This document shows positions 55,326 through 64,000 of a DNA stretch of 64,000 bases, piece by piece; position 1 is the stretch's first letter, and each line of letters opens with the position of its first letter. The position numbers were made by a program, and so were the translations under genes. Source of the DNA: Eublepharis macularius (lineage: Eukaryota > Chordata > Lepidosauria > Squamata > Eublepharidae). Location of the stretch: the NCBI RefSeq assembly GCF_028583425.1, contig NC_072791.1, positions 11,861,868-11,925,867 on the forward strand, read 5' to 3'. The notes beneath the pieces are model-generated. The model was not told where the DNA came from. It searched no databases and saw only the letters and a program-made list of their open reading frames with translations.

Positions 55326-57026
55326 CCTCTACTTACAGGGTTTTTTTAATATAAAGTTTTTTGTTTTTTTTAAATGGAGAATAAGGAATTAAAAGTAGAA
55401 GGGGGGATAGAAAGAAAGGAAAGAACAAAAAAAGAAATTGTATATCTATTACATTGCACCATTCACTCTAATACATGTCTTAATATTCTGCTAATCAGCT
55501 CTCTATTTGCAAATTTTTCCATTTATCTTCTATAATGTCCATAAAGGACCACATCTTAGTTGAAAATTAAATTTCTCCAAACTTAGCTTGTATCCATTTG
55601 TAAAAAGGCTCCCAAATGTCATTATAGGTTGTAGTGTCCAATTCTTTCAGTAAACTCGACAATTTGTCCATTTCAGCCGTCTCAAGTATTTTTTCGACCA
55701 GGTTTTCTTGTGTTGGGATAGTTGTCATTTCCCAAAGTCTCGCATATGCAATCCTAGCTGTTGTAATTATATTCAGCATCAGATGCTTTTGCTCTTTATT
55801 GACCGGGACCAATATGTGGTTTAATAAAAAAAAGTTCTGGTTTCAAAGGTGGTGGAGTCATAAGTATCTGCTGTAGCATTATATGTACCATCTTCCAGAA
55901 CTCCACTGCTTTTTTGCATGTCCACCACATATGATAATAAGATCCCGGTATCTTCTCACATTTCCAGCAATTATTTGACATATTTAAGCGGGATTTGGCT
56001 AACCTAATTGGGGTTAGCTGCCACCTATAAAACATTTTATATACATTTTCCTTCAATGAGGCCGATTTTGTCATCTTTAAATTACTTTTCCACATTTGTG
56101 ACCATTGCTCTAAATCTTTTGTATGTTCCATATTCTGGGCCCATTTTATCGTAGTATCTTTGACCTCCTCCCCCTGTAATTTTGCCTCTATAAGTATAGC
56201 ATATATTTTCTTTATCATTTTAAAATTGGTACCACATAGTATCACATCAATATTTTCATCCTTTTTGTAAAAACCCACTGTTTTGTCTTTTTTATATCTA
56301 GATTCCAGTTGTGCCTGGCCCCACCATCCCAGCTCAATATCTAGCTCTGCCCTTTCTTTAGAGTTTTTTAGTAGCCCAGCTGGTTTCAGTAGGATCTTAT
56401 AGGTGGGAGTTTTCCTCTCTTTTTTCAAGGAAGGATGTGTAAAAGCTTCAATTGGGGAAACCCACAAAGGGATTTTCTCATAAAAGTAGATGTTATTCTT
56501 TCCCAGACCAGTACTAGTGCTTTCCTTATCCAGTGATTTTTAAAATATTTATGATTTTCAAAAAAATTTATACCAAAGAAATGCGTGCCAGCCCATCAAC
56601 AGGTCATGTCCTTCCAAGTTTAAAAGTCTTTCATTTTCCAAGGTAATCTACTCTCTCAGCCAGCTCAGCACACAAACCTTATAATATAAGAGCCAATCTG
56701 GTAGGGCAAAACCTGCTTTTTCCTTAATATCTTGTAGGGCTTTCAGCTTAACTGGTGTTTTTTTGTTCTGCCAGATAAAAGATTGTACAGCCCGGTTAAG
56801 GTCTTTAAAGAGTACTTGAGGTATTCCTAATGGAATATTTTGAAACAGAAATAGAACTCTTGGAAGAACATTCATTTTTATTGCTGCTATTCTTCCCATC
56901 GATAGCTAGAAATCTTTCCATCTTTCCAGGTCTTTTTTGATTGTTTTTATCAGTATCCCATAATTATCTTCGTATAAGGAGCTACATCTGTTGGTCATCC
57001 AAATTCCTAAATATTTTATCTTCTTT

Positions 57027-58644
57027 TCAATTACTAATTGCGATTTTTGAGTTCATTCTTCCATCTGTTGTTTGTTGTTTGACCTTAGTAATCAACTTTG
57101 TCTTTTGAACATTTATTTTTAATCCTGCCAAAGCTCCATATTCTTTGATTTCCTGTAAGAGCTTCTGTATTGACATTAAAGGGTCTTCTAAAATAAAAAC
57201 TAAGTCATCTACGAATGCTTGTACTTTGTATTCTTGCTTCTTAATTTTGGCTCCTCTGATCTCATCTGAGTTTCGGATCTTATCCATAAGTGGTTCCAGT
57301 GTCAATATAAACAGGAGAGGAGATAGTGGACAAGCTTGTCTTGTTTTTTTTTCAATGTCTATTGGTTCTGTTAGTTGGCCATTAATTGAGATTCTAGTCC
57401 TTTGTTTATCATAAATTCCTCGTATTATTCTAAGGAAGTTTTCTCCACACTGCATCTCATCCAGTTGTTTCAACATAAATTGCCAGTTAAGATTGTCAAA
57501 TGCCTTCTCTGCATCAAGGAACATCAGAGCCATTTGTTTTTCTGTAATACTCCAAAATATGTAATATTTTTCTTATATTATGGCTAATCTGTCATCCCAT
57601 TAAAAATTCAGCCTGGTCTTGGTGGATCATCTGGTCCATTAGTTTCCTCATTCTCCTTGATAATATAATTGCAAAGACTTTATAATTTACATTCAGCAGG
57701 GAGATTGGTCTATAGTTTTTAATTTCCTTCAAATCTGTTCCATCCTTTGGTATTAAGGATATTGTATCTTCTTTCCATGTTTCTGGTATGGATTCTGTAA
57801 CCCGTATTTCATCCATCAGCTTCTTAAAGGGAGGAATTAAGATTTCTTCAAAGCATTGATAATATTCAGCTGGTATGCCATCTGGGCCTGGAGATTTCCC
57901 TTTGTTTTGCTTTTTAAAGGCCTGTATTATTTCATTCATATTGATTGGGTCATTTAAAATTTCCCTCTGTTCCTCACTAAATTTCTTTAATCTCATTTTT
58001 TTCAAATAGACATCTTGTTCTGGTTGGGCAGTCATTTTCCCATAGAGCTTCTTATAGTAGGCTTCAACCACCTTCTTTATTTCTTCCTGAAGAACTTTCT
58101 CCTCTCCTTTTTCATCATTCAGTGACATTATTTGTCTTTTGGTATTCTCTTTCCTTAGCTTGTAAGCTAACCATCTTGTAGGGTTGTTTGCATTTTCAAA
58201 GTAGTTGAGTTTGGCATATTTAATTTTCTTCTCCATCTCCTCCGTTAACATCAAATTATGTTGAAGTATCTTTATCTTCATTTTTGAGGTGCTGTTTTCA
58301 GGATCATTTTTAAAGTTATATTCCTCTTTTTTTAGATTTGTTTCCAGATTTTGGTACTCTTTGTTTCTCTCTTTCTTTTTACTTGCCGCATATCTAATTG
58401 CCAATCCTCTAAAGAAGGCCTTACTTGCATCCCATACTATATCTATGGTAGTTTCATTATTTAAGTTTTGTTTGAAAAACCATTCCATTTCTTTGGAAAT
58501 TGTTTCTTTAAATTTTTTGTCTTTTAATAAACTTACATTTAGTCTCCACCTGAATTGTCTTTTTTCCTCTTTTATCTTTACTAACAGAGGGTTGTGGTCT
58601 TCAATCACTTGTGGCAGAATGTCTATTTCTTCCATGTCCGCCAC
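57027..58644 (-). pseudogene. L1 ORF2 reverse transcriptase relic
   Basis: Two long open pieces separated near 57540-57590. Motifs YRPISLLNVNYK, RRMRKLMDQMIHQDQAEF and TRQACPLSPLLF are present, and FVDD stands where L1 normally has FADD. At least one frame change separates the pieces. Confidence 0.85.
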
Positions 58645-59335
58645 TAACGATGTTGAAGCCCAACATATATCTATTCATGACCAAGATTTGCGTCTGTCAG
58701 AGTAAAAAGTATAATTAGTTGAGTTCACGTTTTGTGTTCTCCATAAATCTACAAGGGCCATTTCTTCAGCCATTTCAAAGCATGCTTTAGGAAGCTCTCC
58801 CCCCCCCTTTTCCCATTCTTCACGTGTTTCCTATCCAGCTTTTTATCTACTACTGCATTATAGTCTCCCACAGTGCATATGTCCTTGTATTTCAATTTGG
58901 ATATTTGCTCTGAAAGTCTTTGAAAGAATTTTTCTTGTTGTTCACTTGGTGCATATATATTCACTACCAAGATTTTTCTTTGGCCTTTCTGGAGTTCGCT
59001 CATTAAAGTTCTTCCCTGGTCACAGGCATAGATCAATTTTGGGTTCAATCTTCCCTGTATATATGTTACTAGACCTCTCTTTTTAACTTTGTCTGCCGCA
59101 ATGAATGTGTGTCCCAGATTCTTACAATTCAGGAGCCTTTCCTCTTTATCTCTGATACGAGTTTTTTGAAGGCATATAATTTCTGCTTTGAATTTTTTCA
59201 GGTATGTAAATGTTCTTCTTTTTTGAGGGGAATTCAATCCATTAATATTCATTGAGAGTATTTTAGAGAGTTACTGGCCATTACTTCTTGCCTCTCTAAC
59301 TACCTTGTTTATTTTCTTCTCTGGTTTGCTTCCTG

Positions 59336-59547
59336 GGCCGATTCCAGACAACTAACCAGAAGGCACTTCATGCTGCCATGTTCCAGATCGCGACGGGGAA
59401 AACGCGAAATATCGCATTTTCTCGCGCGAGTTTGACGCGACGTCGTGCCAAACTCGCGTGAGAAAATGCAATATTTCGCGTTTTCCCCATCGTAATCCGG
59501 AACATGGCGGCATGAAGCGCCTTCCGGTTAGTCGTCTGGAATTGGCC
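59336..59547. mobile_element. Palindromic CpG-rich MITE, second copy
   Basis: GGCCGATTCCAGACAACTAA and its complement at 59528-59547. The interior GCGAAATATCGC is shared with 3341-3546. Inserted between ORF1 and ORF2 of the minus-strand L1. Confidence 0.75.
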
Positions 59548-59744
59548 CAGGTCTGTACTCCTCCTGTTGCTCTGTCTTCTGGTTCTGGTTCTGGTTCAGA
59601 TGGTGAGCTTACGTTTTCTTCTTCTCCCTTGCCTTCCTTGGATTTCTGGTCCACCATCAAATTCTTTTGAACAAACACTTGTGCTTTAGGGATCGAGTTG
59701 ATGTTGAACCTCTGCTTATTGTTGATTGTGTTTCAGATAATTCA

Positions 59745-60016
59745 AATAACAACAACAGTAACAGTAACATTTGTTTTAAATCCTGCCCTTCAGGACAACA
59801 TATGCCACACTCAGAGCAGTTTACAAAGTGTGTTATTATTATCCTCACAACAATCACTCTGTGAGGTGGGCAGGGTTGAGCCCAGGGTTGAGCTCCAAGA
59901 GAGCTGTGATGGACCCAAGGTCACCCAGCTGGCTTTAAGTGGAGGAGTGGGGAATCAAACACTGTTCCCCAGATTAGAGTCCTGCCGCTCTTAACGATTA
60001 ACCAAACTGCCTCTCC
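59745..60016 (-). mobile_element. CORE-SINE, full length
   Basis: tRNA-like head near 60016-59940 and an AAC-rich tail at 59745. It abuts the truncated 5' end of the L1. Confidence 0.8.
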
Positions 60017-60029
60017 CAGCTGCATATCT

Positions 60030-60245
60030 TGCTATCCAAATCACTGGGATGCAGTAGGGATCTTGGGTCACTGCCTGAAGCTGTGGTCAAATGGTTGAAA
60101 GCAAACAAATTGAAAGTGAACCCAGACAAGACAGAAGTGATGCTCATAGGAAAGCTAGAGACCTTGAAAGGCATTGTATTCTCTTCTTTCAATGGAGCTT
60201 GTCTGACCCTTGCAGACTCAGTTAAGGAACCAGCACTACTGCTAG
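60030..60245 (+). mobile_element. L2/CR1-type RT fragment
   Basis: Frame reads VVKWLKANKLKVNPDKTEVM then LIGKLETLKG and LTLADSVKEPALLLEK, the stretch after the RT catalytic site in L2/CR1 LINEs. Confidence 0.7.
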
Positions 60246-60309
60246 AAAAGCAAGTTAAGGCACAAACTCAGTGTACAACCAAAAGCAAGAGGCAGTCTCC
60301 AATGTAATC

Positions 60310-60904
60310 ATGATGGATATAGATTTGGAGTTTTTTTATATACTTGTTTTTATATACTAAACCTATGCTTTTTCAGTATTACATGCTTTGCACTTTTTCT
60401 ATGCTCAGGAGCCAAAGTAGTACTTGTAATGCAACCTGTAAGAATTTGACACTTGAAACAAGAAGACTTGAAACTCTGTAAGAACTGATATACTGCTTGT
60501 AGGGCTGCACTTATAAAATATTACACATATATGTTATATTATTCTATAGATTCCAATAGAAATCAGTACCAGAGAGCCTTTTGTAGAAAACTGATTTGAT
60601 GCAGCAAGCTGGTTTTGGCCGCCTGTGGTATTATCTTCCTTAAAGCTGAGAAGAAACTGGGGGAAAGGGCACGAATAGGAAAACATCCCTTCCTATCCAC
60701 AAATTTCAGTTATCAGAAGATACCAAGGCACCAGATTGAGACTCATTGGCGCCCTTGAAAGTATTATGTCCAGAAGAAAGTAGGTAAAAGGTTAGACAGT
60801 GTCCTTCCAAAATGAGGGCAGAGGGAAAAAAACTGTGAAGACTGGAATTCCCCCAAATAGAGGGGCCAGCCCAGAATTGCATCTTCAAATCAGAACTGAC
60901 CCTA
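60310..60904. other. No gene recognised
   Basis: AT-rich, no supported feature. Confidence 0.3.
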
Positions 60905-61150
60905 GATATGTTACGAGCCGATAAGATATCAAATATTAGAATATTGTAATATTGTTATGATTATCTGAAAGTATTAATTGCCTGTGCTTCTACTGTAATT
61001 TTGATGAGCTCCAGACACAAGGAGACCACCTACTCCTGTGTAAAAGGGCTCCTCCATTGTTTAAATTAAACATATATTGCTTCATTCTACAGGACTCCGT
61101 GGTGTGTGTGTCTCTTATTGTGATTGGCGAGAGGGACACCTAAGGCACAA
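60905..61150 (+). repeat. Possible LTR fragment
   Basis: AATTAAACATATATTGCTTC, then ACTCCGTGGTGTGTGTGTCT and GGCGAGAGGGACACC, has the look of an LTR 3' half. No coding parts. Low confidence. Confidence 0.25.
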
Positions 61151-61399
61151 GTTTGTGCATAACAATCAAACTGACAGGAGCCAAAAACAGCAAGAGACCG
61201 TGACAACACAATATGAAACATGTGGACATACAAATATCAGAAAATAATTTATGTAAACTGGAGAATAAAGATTCTCAGATATACAATAGTACAGTGTCAG
61301 TTAATTCAATCTGCATTCAAAGTACAGTCCCTCCCTGTGTTCCACCAAGGCAGCTTCACTCATCTGAACAGGGGGCCGCTTTGGACATGGGCAAAATCA

Positions 61400-61545
61400 G
61401 CAGCTGCCTGTACATGAGCATTCTCTGAGGTGGCCCCCACTTTATGGAATGGCCTACCAGAGGAGGTTAGAAAAGCTCCCACTTTTCTGGCTTTCCACAA
61501 ACAATGAATTGCTCAAGAGGGTTTTCTGCTCAGATGGGAGGTAAA
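61400..61545 (+). mobile_element. L2-type LINE C-terminal fragment
   Basis: CACTTTATGGAATGGCCTAC and GGTTAGAAAAGCTCCCACTT correspond to LWNGLPEEVRKAPTFLAF, the usual end of an L2-type ORF. Confidence 0.55.
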
Positions 61546-61644
61546 GGTGTGCAAGCACCGAGTCATTGCTGACCCAGGGGGGGGATGTTGCATCACAACG
61601 TTTTCTTGACGGACTGCTTGTTACGGGGTGGCTTGCCATTGCCT

Positions 61645-61991
61645 CAGGGCCGGATCTAGGGTTGCCGGCGCTCAGGGCAACCCTAGTCCAACGTCATCAT
61701 GCATGGTGGAGCAGCAGAGGCAGCGTGCGGGGCTGGGAAGCCGCCTGCGCCATTCGCTTGCCCTGCAGGACAGGGGCTTATGGCATGGCGGCTGTGCTGC
61801 CTTTTACCTGCCCTGCAGGACAGGGCAGGCAAAAAGGCAGCTGCGGGGCAGGCGAAAAGCAGCGCGGGGGGCTGCGAGGCTGCCTGTGCTGCCGCCAGCA
61901 CACTCCGGCAGCTGGCAGCTGCTCCTGGTGCCCCCTCCCTGGTGGCGCCAGGGGCAGACTACGCTCCTGCCCCCCCCTTGATCTGGCCCTG
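61645..61991. mobile_element. GC-rich hAT-type element, second copy, inverted
   Basis: CAGGGCCGGATC to GATCTGGCCCTG with flanks CATTGCCT and CATTACCT (7 of 8). The right part (GGTGGCGCCAGGGGCAGACT) is the complement of the left part of the 32732 element, so the two copies are inverted and this one has a shorter centre. Confidence 0.85.
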
Positions 61992-62159
61992 CATTACCTT
62001 TCCCAGTCATCTACACTTTACCCTCAGGAAACCAGGTACTCATTTTACTGACTTCGGAAGGATGGAAGGCTGAGATAACCTTGAGCTGGCTATTTTAACC
62101 CGGCTTCCTCCAGGATCGAACTTGGGTCGGGAGCAGAGCTATGGAAGTTTCTCAGAGAT

Positions 62160-62360
62160 ACATCAGTAAAGGCATAGGGAGTAACTATAGACTGTATTAT
62201 TATTTCTGTACGTATGATCCTAATGGCTAGATCCTATGTTGCTTCATATGTCTATCTTAGAATTACATATGCATTGTTTCAACAGTTTCTCAACTTTATC
62301 TTGGATTTCTGCAGGTTTTACATCTTTCCAAATTTCATGTATATACCTTATTACATGTGA
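62160..62360 (+). repeat. Dispersed repeat shared with 34090-34330
   Basis: GATCCTAATGGCTAGATCCT, CTCAACTTTATCTTGGATTT and TATATACCTTATTACATG match the reverse of 34090-34330. Family unassigned; it may be a LINE 3' UTR. Confidence 0.5.
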
Positions 62361-62364
62361 ACTG

Positions 62365-62600
62365 ATGGCCAAGCTACAAGTGATAAAAGGCACCGGTTGG
62401 ACACTTGTCAGCTTCCCTCAAGTTTTGATGGGAAATGGAGGCATCCTAGTCTTGCAGCTTGGCTCCCCGACTGCTGTCCAATGGACTTTTCAACTGTCAC
62501 TTGTCCAACATTCCGTCGAGCTGCCTACATTTCCCATCAAAACTTGAGGGAAGCTGACAAGTGTCCAACCTGTGCCTTTTCTCACTTGTGGTTCCGCTCT
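62365..62600. mobile_element. Palindromic MITE, copy A
   Basis: Inverted arms of about 70 bp: GTTGGACACTTGTCAGCTTC with CCTCAAGTTTTGATGGGAAA, and the complements near 62535-62600. Superfamily unassigned. Confidence 0.8.
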
Positions 62601-62732
62601 AAGGTAATGCAAAGCACCTCAGGGCCGGATTGACATTAGACAACATGGAGGACTACATATTTAAAGCAACAGATAATATGTAAGGCAATATAGTGATGAA
62701 GTCTACGGTCTACGCATTAGCGAAGCATCTGA

Positions 62733-62966
62733 GAGCAGAACCACAAGTGACAAAAGGCACAGGTTGGACACTTGTCTGCTTCCCTCAAGTTTTGATGGGA
62801 AATGTAGGCAGCTTGGCGGAATGTTGGACAAGTGACAGTTGAAAAGTCCATTGGACAGCAGTTGGAGAGCCAAGCTGCGAGACCAGGATGCCTACATTTC
62901 CCATCAAAACTTGAGGGAAGCTGACAAGTGTCCAATCTGTGCCTTTTGTCACTTGTAGTTCCGCAC
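62733..62966. mobile_element. Palindromic MITE, copy B (opposite orientation)
   Basis: Same arms as copy A. The asymmetric centre (CAAGTGACAGTTGAAAAGTC) is the reverse complement of that in copy A. Confidence 0.82.
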
Positions 62967-62984
62967 TGAAATGCCTTGAAATTG

Positions 62985-63085
62985 ACCGTAATAACTCACA
63001 CTGTGTAATTCACCTGGAGTCTCAGTGAGAAAGGGAGAGTTATAAATAAAGTAAATAAATAAATAAATACAAATGAATAGAATTG
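62985..63085 (+). mobile_element. L2-type LINE 3' tail
   Basis: CACACTGTGTAATTCACCTG, GAGAAAGGGAGAGTTATAAA and an AAAT repeat. Related to 32640-33370. Confidence 0.55.
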
Positions 63086-63205
63086 CGGGCTCTGCCCGCC
63101 TTTCTCCACTCACTGTATTTAACAATAGTCTGATAACTGAGTGAGCAATTCTGTCTCCTGCCAAAAGAGCAGCAACTCTACCGGATGAAGCAATGGCAAG
63201 AGCTC
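63085..63205 (-). repeat. Dispersed repeat shared with 31955-32075
   Basis: Minus strand AGAGCTCTTGCCATTGCTTC, GCTGCTCTTTTGGCAGGAGA and CAGAATTGCTCACTC match the plus strand near 31960. Possibly part of an LTR or LINE. Unassigned. Confidence 0.4.
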
Positions 63206-63599
63206 TCATTCTTTTGTTCTCCTCTCCTCCAGTTTATAACCACAACAACCCCATGTGGTAGGTCTGTTGAGAGGATGTGACTGGCTCAGAGTCAGCCAGC
63301 ACTCTGGGACTCAGATGGGTACATGTGTCTGGACTGTGGCCTCAGAAATGCCCCCCTGAGCGAGTGCAAGTAGCTGACTGGCAACACTGGGATCAAAGTC
63401 AGAGTCAAAGTTGCAGTTTTGTAGTAATGAAGTTAAGGGGCGTTGCCTTCCTGAACCCTCCAAACCCTGGCTAACACTATGATGAAGTTCTTGGGAGCAG
63501 CTGTAATCCTGGGCAGCTGCTCATCCACAAGGGGAGGTCCCTAAGTATGGGGTGCAAATATCCAGAAGTGGTGACAAAGAGAGACTCCAGTGTTCTCCC

Positions 63600-63960
63600 T
63601 TGCAGGGTTCTTGGAAGGGGGAAAGGGGCAAGCACTTCCTAACATCAGTCCTCTGTCTGGGGCTCGCTCCCCTTCTCAGAGAGCACCTGCCTGGATTGCT
63701 TCCATTTGGACAGGGCGGCCCTCCAGACCCTGTGTGAGGAGCTCGGCCCGCTGCTACACGGCCAAGACTCAGTACCCAGGGCAATCCCGCTGCTGCAGAA
63801 GATGCTGCTTTCCCTCCACTTCCTGGGGACTGGGTGCTTCCAGGGCATGGTGGCAGAGGCCCTGGAGGCCTCCCAATCCTCACCCAGCTGACACTGCCCC
63901 TAGGAGGTGGCCGACCATAACCTAGGCCCAGGATTCCCTGCCTCGTCCCCACCTCATCCC
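63600..63960 (+). pseudogene. PIF/Harbinger transposase-like fragment
   Basis: Frame from about 63706 reads DRAALQTLCEELGPLLHGQD, SVPRAIPLLQKM, LHFLGTGCFQGMVAEALEAS, QSSPS. This resembles the N-terminal part of Harbinger/HARBI1-type nucleases, ahead of the catalytic region. No catalytic residues are inside the window. It could be a fragment or the start of a longer copy beyond 64000. Confidence 0.5.
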
Positions 63961-64000
63961 CACTGGGCATCACACCCCCAGGAAAGCAGTAGCGGCTACC

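Larger units (their letters stand above)
55341..59738 (-). mobile_element. L1-clade LINE, 5' truncated, broken
   Basis: Minus strand: the end of ORF1 (59738-59560, IPKAQVFVQKNLMVDQKSKE), a MITE, then ORF2. The endonuclease starts at 59252 (MNINGLNSPQKRRTFTYLKK). RT pieces at 58644-57592 and 57533-57027 (FKKQNKGKSPGPDGIPAEYY, LDAEKAFDNLNWQF). The C-terminal part is at 56467-55567 (CWKCEKIPGSYYHMWWTCKK). Ends at a T-run at 55341 (poly-A on the minus strand). Confidence 0.92.

Noticed and set aside
61566-62073. ORFs of 117-161 codons
   Set aside because: Same GC-rich element family as at 32732; no conserved frame.

Overview
The window looks like nuclear DNA of a squamate reptile, probably a lizard. 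The grounds are its mix of CR1, L2-type and L1 LINEs, Penelope-like elements (PLEs), MIR-like CORE-SINEs and many hAT-type miniature elements, set around a cluster of SCAN-KRAB-C2H2 zinc finger genes, a gene type limited to amniotes. The species cannot be told from the sequence alone.

Four paralogous zinc finger genes share one layout: a non-coding first exon, a SCAN exon (about 414 nt), a 43-nt exon, an 80-nt exon, a 127-nt KRAB A-box exon and one long finger exon. Gene 1 (minus, 513-5597, first exon near 8.7 kb) loses its finger exon off the left edge. Gene 2 (minus, 18083-26091, first exon near 29.1 kb) predicts 628 aa with 13 fingers. Gene 3 (minus, 36175-43289, first exon near 45.6 kb) predicts 602 aa with 12 fingers. 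Gene 4 (plus, 47298-53868, first exon near 46.2 kb) predicts 836 aa with 20 finger modules. Exon lengths, splice sites and phases close without a stop in genes 2, 3 and 4. Genes 3 and 4 are head to head and their first exons are about 0.5 kb apart. Shared and private transposon insertions support the pairing ((1,2),(3,4)).

Region by region: 0-9.1 kb is gene 1 and its upstream DNA, a diverged duplicate of about 22.5-29.5 kb (gene 2). The 9.1-17.9 kb gap holds DNA-transposon debris and a full-length but broken L1 (11970-17772) with a perfect 15-bp target duplication. The KRAB-to-finger intron of gene 2 holds a CR1 split by a PLE, which is itself split by a hAT MITE. The 29.2-35.9 kb gap holds hAT MITEs, a PLE end, a possible LTR fossil and unassigned GC-rich DNA. 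Genes 3 and 4 fill 36-54 kb. The right end (54-64 kb) has LINE fragments, a second broken L1 on the minus strand, two related GC-rich or palindromic MITE families and a Harbinger transposase-like fragment.

The most unusual signal is a set of PLE ends that match the hammerhead ribozyme architecture (CUGANGA, hairpin, GAAA, very short stem III). They occur in two unrelated repeat families, and in two cases as inverted pairs bounded by target-site duplications.
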